From the NCBI GenBank assembly GCA_018292915.2, contig JACVVK020000456.1, positions 326,501 to 390,500 of the forward strand: a stretch of DNA of 64,000 nucleotides, in the 5' to 3' direction. The DNA is from Batillaria attramentaria (Eukaryota > Mollusca > Gastropoda > Batillariidae). The notes under the pieces were generated by a model, which worked only from the letters and a program-made list of their open reading frames with translations, was not told the DNA's origin and did not search any database. Both the position numbers and the translations under genes were made by a program. How positions within the stretch are numbered: position 1 is the first letter of the stretch; each line of letters starts with the position of its first letter. This document shows positions 1-11,500 of the stretch, piece after piece.

Positions 1-303
1 ATAAACAAACAAACAAACAAACAAGCAAATATAAGCCAACGACTAGTTGTAACTAATGTCTATATATGCATATTGCAAGAGCGGCAGAATGGTAAGAAAA
101 ACCCAGTAGCTCTTCAAGGTCAGGTTTTGCTTGCGTGCGATCTTTCCTGCGCTAATCAAACGTTGACCACGCACAGCGCTGTTTGGGACTCTTTGCAGGC
201 GGTCTGACTGTTGTACTGGAAGGCCAGCTACGTTCCTCCTCCTAAGTTCTTACAGGAATTGTTATCATTATTTTTCTTGTGTGTTTTTCAAAGGATTTCT
301 CAC

Positions 304-534
304 CTCTCCGACGTAATGGTATCGTAAATAAACCCTGTTGCCGATGTGCACACGGTGCCATGCTGGAAGCAGAAACAAGGCTGACATCCAGAAGGGTTGG
401 AGGCCGCCAGGTTGAAGTAACCTGCTTTGCACACGTCACACCTCGTGCCCTCCACGTTCCCCTTGCATTGGCACGTCCCAAACGTCTGGTCACACGTTCC
501 GTTCAGCGATCCGGCCAGGTCACAGCCACACGGA
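304..534 (-). CDS. Laminin-like gene, LE repeat leading into an L4-type domain
   Basis: The 231-base exon is phase 2 at both ends and joins 1137 as GGC-AGT in frame. It encodes one LE repeat (CGCDLAGS ... CDVCKAGYF), then CQPCFCFQHGTVC with a following Y-D-x-I-T-S. That last pattern is the usual half-LE entry into a laminin IV type A (L4) domain. The donor GAG-AG|GTGAGA shows the gene continues off the left edge of the window. Confidence 0.75.
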
Positions 535-919
535 CTTTGACAGAAATCAACATCATCAATATAAGTTCTCAGAGACTATTAATTTTACATAAAACACAGT
601 GCAATAATCATGCAGTATGTAAATAAAGTGCCTAGTTATGCAAGACGTACTATCGTTGACGTCTCCGGGGTCACTTCTTACAAGCTGCTCTTTCATTTTC
701 TTAGTTGCTGGAAAGAGAAAGCGATTATCAAGAGAAGAAACGCGTCCGAACGCGCTGGGCGGATCTAAAATAATGAAGATACGTGAATATAGAAATATTT
801 TCAGTAGTCCCTGAATCCACTAACCGGCCGCCTGGGGCCGACTCAAGTCACCAACACTGGGGAGGCGTTCAAGGGGATGGGTGGGGTAGGTGTTTATGTA
901 TTAATTTATTTATTTAAGG

Positions 920-1082
920 AGGGTGGGGGGTAAACGTCCTTTTCCACCACATACGGGTGATATCAAAGACGGGGCAACGATGAAAAAGCCAGCAAAAATT
1001 ATTTGGCCCCAGCCGGGATACGAACTCACGACCCGAGCATTAGAAAGTCCAACGCTCTACCATTCAGCCACCTCGGCGGGGA
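920..1082 (-). mobile_element. SINE-A copy
   Basis: Reverse orientation: ACGTCCTTTTCCACCACATA, GATATCAAAGACGGGGCAACG, and the head complement CCAACGCTCTACCATTCAGCC. It lies in a laminin-like intron. A tail-only fragment of the same family is at 1715-1756. Confidence 0.7.
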
Positions 1083-1136
1083 GGCGTTCAACTAAAAACA
1101 CTGACATCAATCAACATCTTTCAATGACTGACTCAC

Positions 1137-1458
1137 CTGCAACCGCCTGTACCAAAGGCGAAGAAGCCAGGTCGGCACTGGTCACACTGCCTGCCCCCTA
1201 CACTGTCCACACACGGGCACTGGCCCTCCTCCGTGCACTGGGGGTTGGTGGAACCTGTCTGGTGACAGTTGCAGGGGAGGCAACCCAGGGTGGAACCGTG
1301 CCCGTAGAAGTTCTGGCGGCACTGGCTGCATTGGAGGTCGCCGGCGACACCGGAAGTGCCTGTTTCCATGGCCGAGGCCACGTTCTGCAGGCACTGGCAC
1401 TGCCCGGAAATGACGTCACATGCTCCGTTGCGGGAACCACCCTGATCGCAGTCGCAGG
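1137..1458 (-). CDS. Laminin-like gene, downstream exon with two LE repeats
   Basis: The 322-base exon enters in phase 1 (ACAG|CC) and leaves in phase 2 (TGCAG|GTGAGT). It encodes ACDCDQGGS ... CLPCNCHQTGS ... CDQCRPGFFAFG, two LE repeats. The first has an unusually long stretch between CQC and CSQC. It lies beyond the transmembrane exon, so it belongs either to a longer secreted isoform of the same gene or to a separate laminin-type gene. The phase-1 match with 10006 favours the same gene. Confidence 0.75.
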
Positions 1459-1544
1459 CTGTAAGAAGGAGCGTCTTTCTTTCATCTTCTTGTCTTTCTT
1501 ATTTTAGGCGATCCAGACAATTCTCTTGTTCTTTTACCTATTTC

Positions 1545-1551
<7 letters not shown>

Positions 1552-1635
<84 letters not shown>

Positions 1636-1880
1636 GTGTATTTCGCATATTTGTTTGTACGAATGCAGGAGTGCGCGTATTCAGTCACTCTATGATAATT
1701 TTGCGCTATATAAGTGGGTGGGTGGGTGTTTAGAAATTTAACGTCCTTTTCCACCACGTAAGTGCGCTATATAAGTACAATTCATTATTATTATTATTAT
1801 TATGGAATGTTATTATGGAGTGTTTTATCACAAAATAACAACTACCAATCTGATCGTAGGTTATTTGCACATTGTCGGTC

Positions 1881-1940
<60 letters not shown>
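1552..1940. repeat. Two long (GT)n microsatellites
   Basis: (TG)n at 1552-1631 and 1884-1940, with a SINE-A tail fragment (1715-1756) and a (ATT)n SINE tail (1757-1802) between them. Confidence 0.9.
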
Positions 1941-1944
<4 letters not shown>

Positions 1945-2321
1945 TATTGCTGGTGTATACAGTTCAGGACTCAGCCCGGCGAAAAATCACGTGCTTTCTG
2001 GTACGCAGCACGAAGACCACCTCAGCTTAGAGTTGGCTTCTTGAGCTGACTTCTCAACTGTTTTTTTTTTTTTTTTCTGTCAATGTACATTGCTAAATTC
2101 TGGATTGTGCATGTGTCGCTGCGTGCAGTCAATCTGGGTCGTGTCAGTTTGTGCGTGTACGTGTGTTTGTGTGTGTGTGTGGGGGGTGGGGGGGGGGAGT
2201 GGGGGGGGGGGAAGTGAGTGAGTGAGTGAGGGAGTGAGTGAGTGAGTGGATGATCTTTGTGTCGATCCAGGTTTTACAAGTGTGCTTTTTAATGGCTGAT
2301 GCTGCTTTTTTTCTATTCGTA

Positions 2322-2353
<32 letters not shown>

Positions 2354-2634
2354 AAAAGGAAGAAAGAACGGCAATTTTATCAGCGATAAGATATTCATCA
2401 AAAAGGAACCTCTGAACTTGAAACGGGAAGCAGGAAAAACGTCACAACGGTCGAACTGTCTTTTGCCATAGAACCAAAGAAATACACAGAACAGTCGTGC
2501 ACTTTGAACGTAATTATAGCACCATTGTCTACAGATTCACATCACTGCTGATCTCATAGCCGTCAAACCGTGATATTCCTCAGTAACAAGAAGTCCTTAT
2601 ATTAGACTGAAAGTAGTCATACATAAAACACACA

Positions 2635-2905
2635 AGAGGATTTGGTCTAGTGGTTAAGGTAACCGACTTCGGATCCTGAGTTACCCGGTTCGAGTCCCTG
2701 GTGGACAGGAATTTGAATGAATTTGTCCTTTCCAAATCGAGTCAAAATCGCGTGCAGACTTGTTTACGGTGCAGGTCCCGCCCTCGTGTACACACGCACG
2801 CACAAATATCAAGTGTGCACACTAAAAATCCCACGTCCATCTTTCAAAGAAGAGTAGGCTGTGGCCGGTGGCGTGGAAAAACAGAAATACTGTCGCACGC
2901 ACCAG
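2635..2905 (+). mobile_element. SINE-C copy (tRNA-derived)
   Basis: Head TTTGGTCTAGTGGTTAAGG with B-box GGTTCGAGTCCCTGG, then GGACAGGAATTTGAATGAAT. The body includes GTGTGCACACTAAAAATCCC. A second copy in reverse at 8965-9262 shares the order of these blocks. Confidence 0.6.
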
Positions 2906-3058
2906 AGTCAATAGCAGGGTGGAGGTTAGCACATAAAGTAGCGCTTAGCGGCAGCAGGCTTTCACTGCTTCGTCCTTCGGCCCTGCGGCGCCGTGAGCAT
3001 TTCAGAAGAAATGGTTATATGCGCCGAGGAGAAGTCTACCACACCACACATTGCCACA

Positions 3059-4674
3059 CTATACAAGCGACCCATGCTCTTCGTCAAAAGCGCTGAAATC
3101 AAAGTCAGAGAAAGAAGCAGGCGGGGCCAACAGCCCATCCACCAGTTGCGATTTGTCGAAGGAAGAGTTATACGCGTCCATATTCCCCTTTTTGCTTGCT
3201 TTCCGCGGCAGCTCACTGGTAGTAGCTTCGCGATCTGATTCTGCTCCTAGCCTACTCGGAGACGAATCCTTGGCGTTGGATGGAGGCCTTTTTCGTTTCG
3301 GTTTTTTGGGAGGTGTTTTTGTCTTGTCTTCGTTTGGGATCACCAGGGCAGGGACGTGCTGCGCTTTGCCTGGTCTAGATTTAGAACTCGCACGTTTGAT
3401 CAGACGCGAAGTTCTTCGTCGTGACGTAGGCAAAGGGTCAGGTGGCTGGGTGACTGGAACAGACAGACTGGTGGGCCTCTCTGGCGCGCTGTAGGACATG
3501 CCGAGTTTTTTCTTCTGTTTAGGGTTTTCGGTTTGACGTATTCTCTTCTCGGCACGCTCAATCGCGTCTTTCAAAACCGGCGGAGTGTCGACGTCTGGCC
3601 AAGCGTTTTCTTCAGTGCCTCTGTTTGTCTTCTGTGGAACTCTGCGGAAACTCCTCTCTCTTGCGTCTCTAAGCGGTTCGGTATCTTTCTCCCACGTATC
3701 GAAAACTGGTTTGCCTGGAACCGGTTTTGGTTTGGTGATGAATGACGTTTCTGCGATGTCCCATCCGTACCCGTCGTCCAGCGGGTCCTGTTTTGGCGTA
3801 TGCAGAGTTGACACTCCGAGTTTGGGCGTGGGTCTGATGACAGCTAGCGGCGGACTGCTGGACCGGAAAGTATCGAAAGACAGAGGCTGGTACACCATTC
3901 CGTCATCGCCGTAGTCGACCAGAGTGTCATCCCTCATCACGCGGGGCTTTCTCGAGCGATCCAGAGCTGAAAAACTCGGCAGCTTCTCGTTGTGAAGTTT
4001 CGACTGGCGCTGAAGCTGCGAATTGGGATCCAGTCTGCCTCTGGCAGCGAGCAAGCCTTCAGCATCCCGAGTGCCGTTCGGGACACCGTTTCCAAAAGTG
4101 CCATCTCCGTTTCGCTGCCGAGCAGGGACACTGTCCCCGTCGGAACTGTCCGCAGAGTGCAAGAAAAATACTGGAGGCCGGTAGGGGCTTGGGCTGTGTC
4201 TGTCTCCGTCCTTGATTCCGGCTCTCTGATTCCAAACGTTCCAGTTAAAGTCGTTGTCGCTATAAGCGCCGTTGTCGAATTCCTGACTACGGAAGTTGTC
4301 GTTGCGGTCGAGAGTTTCGCCCCACCGGTAGGGATTCGAACTCCGACGTTTCCGAAAGCGGGCGCAGCAACACAAACCCCTCCGCCAGCAGATGTACGCC
4401 ACGACCACAGCCACAACCACTGCCACCAGCAGCAACGCAACCACGATGTAGACGGTTGAATCATCGCCTGCGTTGGAGCCAGAACTTTGGGAAGCTGTTG
4501 TGTTGCCCGCACCAGGTGACGTAGATATCTTCCCAGTGCCAGTATCTGAAGATGGCGTGGTAACTGCGCCCTCTGGCAGGCCAGAGCTGTTGGTGGATGA
4601 GGTGCTGTTTGCGGAGGGAGGGGGGTCGGTGGACGGAGGTACTACGGTGCAGGAAGGGGCGGTGCACTCGACAG
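3059..4674 (-). CDS. Alternative terminal exon: stalk, transmembrane helix, long cytoplasmic tail
   Basis: A single 1616-base open exon ends at a stop at 3059. The acceptor is a pyrimidine-rich CTGTCTGTAG at 4675-4684, phase 1. It begins AVECTAPSC, then about 60 residues rich in Ser, Thr, Pro and Gly with Asn glycosylation sequons (NST, NSS, NTT). A 22-residue hydrophobic helix starting [10 protein letters not shown] follows, then [16 protein letters not shown] (cytoplasmic face, cysteines suited to palmitoylation). The tail of roughly 440 residues is low in complexity and polar, with basic clusters ([19 protein letters not shown]) and the C-terminus GSLV. I do not recognise the tail as a known domain. 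Confidence 0.75.
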
Positions 4675-7388
4675 CTACAGACAGACAGAAAGACAGCAAA
4701 GGTTCCCGTTACAACATGCCATGCTGAAATAACTGTGCACAAATACTGTACAGCTGCAGGCAGGAAGAAAGACTAGTTGCTGCAAGGTAAGAATGTCTAG
4801 CAACGAACAGACAACAGGACAGAGTGGGTCCCGTTCCAACATACCACACGCCATCAGGAATAATGTTCATTCAACCTCAGACAGACAGAAAGACAGCGAG
4901 GTTCCCATTACAAGAATCCATGCTGCAGGGAATAACGGTGCACTGGATAGGTCCAGACAGAAACTGAGAAAGGTTCCCGCTATAGCAAGTCATTCCGCAC
5001 GCTATGATTAACGTTACACTGGACAGTTGGAGACGGCAGACAGAAAGACAGCAAGGTGCCTGTTACAACATGCCACATGTGCTGTAACTGAGGTATTTAT
5101 ACATGTATAATGGTGCACTGGGTAGCGTCAGACCGAAAGACAGAGCTCAGAGTCCCGGCACGAGATGCCATGAGCTAGCGGATCTAAGAATCCTTGCGAG
5201 GATCAAACGGTGGGAAGTAGCTACAGCAACCTTCCCGTTACAACAAGCCATTCTGCAAGAGACGACGAGGGGGGTTGAGGGGCGGCGGGGGGGGGGGGGG
5301 GGGGGGGGGAGCGCGTCGTCACAGTGCAGAGCCACTTTTTTTATGTTGTTTCCATAGTAATGGAAACAACATAATAGGACGGGCTAAAATTTCCACGTTC
5401 ATAGGCAAGCATCTGTGGTACAAACGCACGTCACTGCCGATCTCCCGCAGAGACGATTATGCAAGTGTAACTCTGACAATGACGTAAGAAAACCTGCGTC
5501 ATCGATGCTGGCATGTATGCTGTTCCGAACGCGCTTCTTCTCCTCACTGAGTGCCGTCTGTGCGGATGTGTGTGCGTGTGTGTGTGCGTGTGTGAATTGT
5601 GTCCAGGCCCGTTTCTTCGAAAATACTCAACCGAATGGCTTCAAATTTGGGGTATCCAAATTTATCAAAATGTTACATTAGACGATTCAAGCGTGTGATG
5701 ATTGCTTAAGTGATTTGGGAGTTATCGCCCTTTTGAGACAAGTTGGTTGTCTTTCGTGTACAGGCGTAATATTTATTTAAATCACTCAATTTTTTGGCAG
5801 TAGATAGCTTGAATACGGACTCTGAATTGACTCACTACTAGAAAATGGTCGCTCTTATAGTTTTCATGTAAACCGAGCCTGAGTTGACATTGCATGTGAA
5901 CCCAGTTCAGATGCCTATTTCTCCGAAAATACTGAACCGATCGATTTCAAATTTGGGGTTTCTAAATGAATCAAGATTGTTGAATAGAAGGCCCGATCCA
6001 GGTACAATTGCACACATGATTTGCGAGTTATCGCCCTTTTCAGAATAAGTGGCTTTCTGGCGTTTAAAGGCGTAATATTTACCTAAACCACTCCATTTTT
6101 TGGACATAGATAGCATGAATACGGACTCTCAACTAAGTGAAGTTTGGAGGTTGTCGCTTTTATACTTTTGGCGTAAGCCGTACCTGATGAAAGTGCTGGT
6201 GAACACACTTTAGATCTCAAAATCGCTCCTACTATACATAGATAATGAGCCTGGGGTGCCATAAAAAATATACAAAAAAATTAGAAAAATTCACTGCAGC
6301 CGTTATCGTCAGTTGACTCGAAAATTTGTACTCACAGCACATTTCCTCTGCAAGCCACACGCCTCACAAACATCGAAGAAGAGACGCACGCGCACTGACG
6401 TAAAGTAAGTGCGTCATGTTTGATTGACGTGATGCTGTTTTTTCTTGGGGGTGTCTCGCCACTTTCTTTCGGAATTCCTCTGTTTGGAGACGTGGTGTTG
6501 TATTTTACTTATGCTATGTCGCCATCATCGTGCACTCGCAGAGATGATACGGGATACAACAGACTACAACTCCAATACTTTATGAACAGAATATGCGCGG
6601 AGAACAAATTCATGAAAGAAGAAGAATCCAGAACGCTGTGCAGGGGGGCTGCTTACGTCAGATCTAGAACATTCCTCAACTTACTGGAAGGCTCGAAATC
6701 TCTCCAAGGTGACGTAATCTACTGACGTTACTGCACCAGCATGTTCTGGGATGGTCTAGAAATTATTTTGCATCGAAATGCAGTATCTTTTCGCAAGAGT
6801 CTCTACAACTTGACATGTGGAAAGCGGGAATTTCAGTGGGTTTCGTTTTTGCCACTGACTCACACTCAGAAGCATAATGCAAAGATCTTGGAAACATAAA
6901 GATAGTTCACTTACCTCCCTTTGAGGGACAACGCGTAAGAGTTGTCTGCGCGCATTAGCGCGCATCCCGCAGATCTACGCAGTTGTTTGACCCAACCCTA
7001 CACTAGCCGCCGTAAAACATTTTAAGAAAATAAACAAAAACGAAGATGTCAGCGACTGCCAGGTGGTCTCCCCCCATATATTTCGCATGTGTTTTAGGCC
7101 TATGGAAAACATAAGTACTCTCAAAGTTCCGGAGGACGAAAGAAAGATCTAGTTTGGCTTTCACTGCTGTACGTAGGCTACGCAGTGCATTTCGTTCGAT
7201 GTGTTCAAGTAAAACTAGTACGGAACACAGAAAGATCGAATGTGCGAGAGATCCAAAGATGGACGCATCCGCTGAATACTTCCTGCTAACTCAGCATTAA
7301 TCATATCTGCGACCGACGATCCAGCAGATTCTATGTTGTGATATGGTTTTACAATGGTTAGAACGAAGTTCAGCCGGATGATTTTGTT

Positions 7389-7427
<39 letters not shown>

Positions 7428-8548
7428 CTGAATTTAGATGCAGGTAGACGCTAGCACAATTTAAGTCACCGTGATTTGTAAAGTTGTCAGGGAAAAAAAT
7501 TACGCTGTATCTGCGTCAGCCGCGTGTGTTTACTGTTAGTTTACACTGCATGCACACGTACCACTTGAGGTCTTTTTTTTTTTCTTTTCTTTTTTTGGAC
7601 AAGAAAGCGAAAAAAAAATGTTTGTTTTTCAACAGGAATACCAAAAGAAGTATTTCCCCGTTTATATTTGTCTGTTATTTGAACAATTCGGCGCAGAACA
7701 CAATTGCATGCTTTTGTGATCGCTTTCCACTTTCCGCCATGCTGTCACTATAGGGGCCAGATCTAGGATGCGCGCTAATGCGGGCAGACAACTCTTCGCG
7801 TTGTCCCGCTATATGTCTCTCTTACGACACTCTCTGGAGCACAGAGTCTTTCAGTGGAAAGTACCTCTGTGCACAGTGGGGAAATGGCGCTCACTGCGCT
7901 ACCGTGACGGGCCTAAATTGTCTCGGTGCTCTCAAACACAAGGTCGCGCACTATGTCATCCTTGACCAGCTTTGAACCCAGAGGGATCCTCAGTGGCGCA
8001 AGTGATTAGCAGGCTGTCTTCAGAGTGAAAGTAGGCGTGTTTCTGAATCAGAGACATACATAACCTGTCTCTGTCTGAATGGACAGATCTATTATTACAT
8101 TCAGTCCTAGAGCACGGGTGTGTATGCTTTTGTAATCGTCTCTTATTCCACCACAAGGCAGGTACGTGATCGTCTGCACCGTGCAATAATACTTGCCTGT
8201 AGAGTGCAACACCCTTGCCTGTCAGAGTGCAACCCCCTTGCCGTTTACTCACATCCTGTTGGATCAGTCTACCACGTAAACAGTGCCATCAAAGCGCAAC
8301 AATAATTGTCCGCTGGCAAAGATTTTGCCCAAACGAAAAGTGGTCGGATATTCAAGACTTCGTTTCAAATCGAATCATATGACACACAAGTCTCTGCTTT
8401 TCTAAAAAAAAAAATTCGCCATTTTTAAAAATGGCGCTGGGTGTAAGCAGTCACATTTTCACGCCCCGCCGAAAAGGGACTGCACTCTGGAGTCTAATCT
8501 TACGAGGGCAGGAGTGACGCGTCTTTCTGATTCCAAGGTCTTTGCATA

Positions 8549-8580
<32 letters not shown>

Positions 8581-11500
8581 GGGGAGGGGGGGTGCGTGCG
8601 TGCGCGCGCAAGCGCGCGTCTAAGGCGAGAGAGAGAGAGAGAGAGGGTCTCTTCTCCGATACCAGTAAGCAATCGTCTGTCAGTCAGGTCTGCGGGAAGT
8701 AACTCTGTCAAAGGGGAACGACTTTATTACAAGAATTCATTCACCCATGTAGAACCTCGCATACGCCAACAAGTTGTGACGTCAACCAGCTAGGCGAGCT
8801 CACACGACCTCATGTGTTTGGGTTTTTGCAAGTGCATAGAGGCACGATAAGGGTTTTCAGTACTTTCTTTATGTCAGCATGCTTGATGTCAGAGAGCTTG
8901 CGTTCCGGCGTGTGCGCGCGGGCTGCATACATGACACAACGACTACGACTGTGACTGCAGCAGGTCATTGAATGGAAACAACATATTGGGCTGGTGGCCA
9001 TCTTGTTTTCTTCTTTATCCTGCATGCGTGGCGTGTGATTGTTTTCCATTCCGCAGCCCCTCCCGTACGGAATGGGATTTCTACCGTGCACACTTGATGT
9101 CAGTTGTGCGTGCGTGTGTTCACAAGGACGAGACAGGCACCGGAAACGAGTCTGCACATGATTTGGGAAGGAAACATCCAACCAAATCCCTGCCCACCAG
9201 GGATGCGAACCAGGCAGCTTAGGATCCAAAGTGGGATACCTTAACTGCTGGACCAAATGCTCATCAAATGCATGACGCTTAGGTCCTTAATGAAATGACA
9301 GTAAAACCGGCTTGCAAATGGATCCGACCGTAGTCTGGTAACACCCAATTTCGACTCAAATGAGAGTGACGTAGACAAAGGAAACAACAAAAAATGATAT
9401 CCAATGCACATAAAATGATTTTGGCTTGTGACACGCCTATCATACTACTACTACTAGTAATACTACTACTACTATTACTACTACCTAAGTATTGTGCAGG
9501 CGCTTTACCCAGTTTTTTTTATTTTTGGCATAAAATGCCTCTAACCGAACCCAGCACGCAAGCTCACGTGAACCACACGCATTTTCTCACACACTGGACA
9601 CGAACACATTACAATCACGTGATGCGAAGGGTCAGCTCAGTTTCGGAATTTAGAGTTGCCTTTAATTTCATATTTTGTGCGCTGAACATTTCCAAGCAGA
9701 GGGGGAGGAAGCCGGAGTACCCGGAGAAAACCCCTGTCGATCGGCCCGAATGAACGGTGCGGAAACGTTCTTTACACCGAGTGGGAGGAGCACGAACCTG
9801 ACCTCTCGCATTGTTGACGATGTCTGTGAACCACCCTACCACCGACTACCCATTCGTACAGATTTATACTTACTTACTTATACTTACTTACTTAAAACTA
9901 CTTACCTTCCCATCCACCCAGCATCCGCATGCATCCTCCCCCCCCCCCTTTCACCTCCCCCTTTCCCCCTCTCCCCCACCCTGGATGATGTGCATTGAAA
10001 ATTACCTGTGCATCCACTGAGCGTCAAATCGTAGTAGCCTGGTCGGCACTGGTCGCATCTTCTGCCTGCCACCCCTGCCTTACAATGGCACTGTCCACCC
10101 ACTGCCGCACACAGGGTACCTGGCTCAGTCCCAACCGGGTCACAGTCACACGCTGAAAAAGGGGGAAGCAGGTTTTCATAGTTTCAATAACACACAGCTT
10201 CGATCGGAATAACATGGGATTAACAGCAGCAAAAGCCTGACGACAAACCTGGACGATTTCTGAACCCCCTTCATGATAAGTATTTTGCATATGAGCTTGT
10301 GACAAAAAGGTGATTTTGTAACAACCATCAGATATTTTCTTAAGAGGATAGACTTTCACTTGAAAAATTATTTTAAATACCGTTCCGGGAAGTGAAAAAT
10401 TTCTATTAATCACCACAATCAAAGGACAGAATGAGCAAACTGAGCGCAGGACATACTCAATAATTGTGTCCAACCATAAAAATCGAGTGACATATAATTG
10501 CTGTTCGTGCATCTGGGTGACTAACTAAAATTTTCTGTCGCAGTATCATACCATGAAAAATGATTGTATTCAACTTTATAAAATATTTTTTTCTAATCCT
10601 CTAATTACCCACTGAGGAAAATATCTGTCGGTTGTTACAAAAAAGACCCCCCCCCCCACACACACACACACACAAAACAAACCACCTTTTGTCACAAGTT
10701 CATATCCATTGTGCAAACTCAGTGGTTCAGTAGGAAGCACGCTCGACTTCAAAAGCACACATTCCGAAGACGAGCGAGACAGAAAAAGGAAATGAATGAA
10801 ACAGAAGATCCAAGAGGGGTATTCCTGGGTGAAAAGCTCTTACCTTGCCCGCCATTGTATAGTTCGGCAGATACAGACAGGAAGAGGTTCCTGCAAGTCC
10901 CGGGCAATAACGCAGATTCTCGCGTGAAAAGAGCCGCTAGCTGGTTCAAGCAGGTGTGGTACACTACGTCAGTTTCTGAAAACAGACGTTTGTTAAAATG
11001 TTAAATGTTTCTGCCAGCGGACGGAACGAAATGTATTTACCAACCACGTCATTTTGAGTAGAACAATCACGTCAAAGCTTTCTGTGAAATGCAAAACAGT
11101 ACAACACGATCGTTTTTGCACATTGATCAGGGAAACTATCAAATGCACCAATCTTTATCTTACGGTGGAGATTTTAAAAAAGACACCCCCCCCCCCCCCA
11201 CCGACCGCCCACCATCCTCCATTCCCCACAACCCCCCCCCCCCCCCCCAAACCCCATAGAGATGACTCCTGATTTCACCAAACCAAGATATAATTCGAGG
11301 GAAAAGGCAGCCTACACGACAACTTTTTTGTGGTCTAACACTACACACCACTACATGTATTAGTAACATGTAAGCAATCGGGTTTTGTTGTTGTTGTTGT
11401 TTTGGTTTAAAAAAAAAATTACCACTTGCTAAATTGCCTACCTGAAGAACTACGGACTCCAAATGTCGTGTTCCCGCTTGATGACGTCAGTGCAGGCATC

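Noticed and set aside
1526..1757. Open frames made of Cys-Val or His-Thr repeats
   Set aside because: They are translations of (GT)n/(CA)n microsatellites, here and at 1762-2049, 32593-32888, 53269-53570 and 59680-60092, and have no gene-like features.
3937..4742. Overlapping open frames on both strands within 3059-4674
   Set aside because: They are shadow frames of the transmembrane exon; only the frame with a splice acceptor, helix and stop is supported.
8400..8440. CGCCATTTTTAAAAATGGCG palindrome as an operator
   Set aside because: It is a low-complexity A/T palindrome in animal DNA with no gene next to it; chance is likely.
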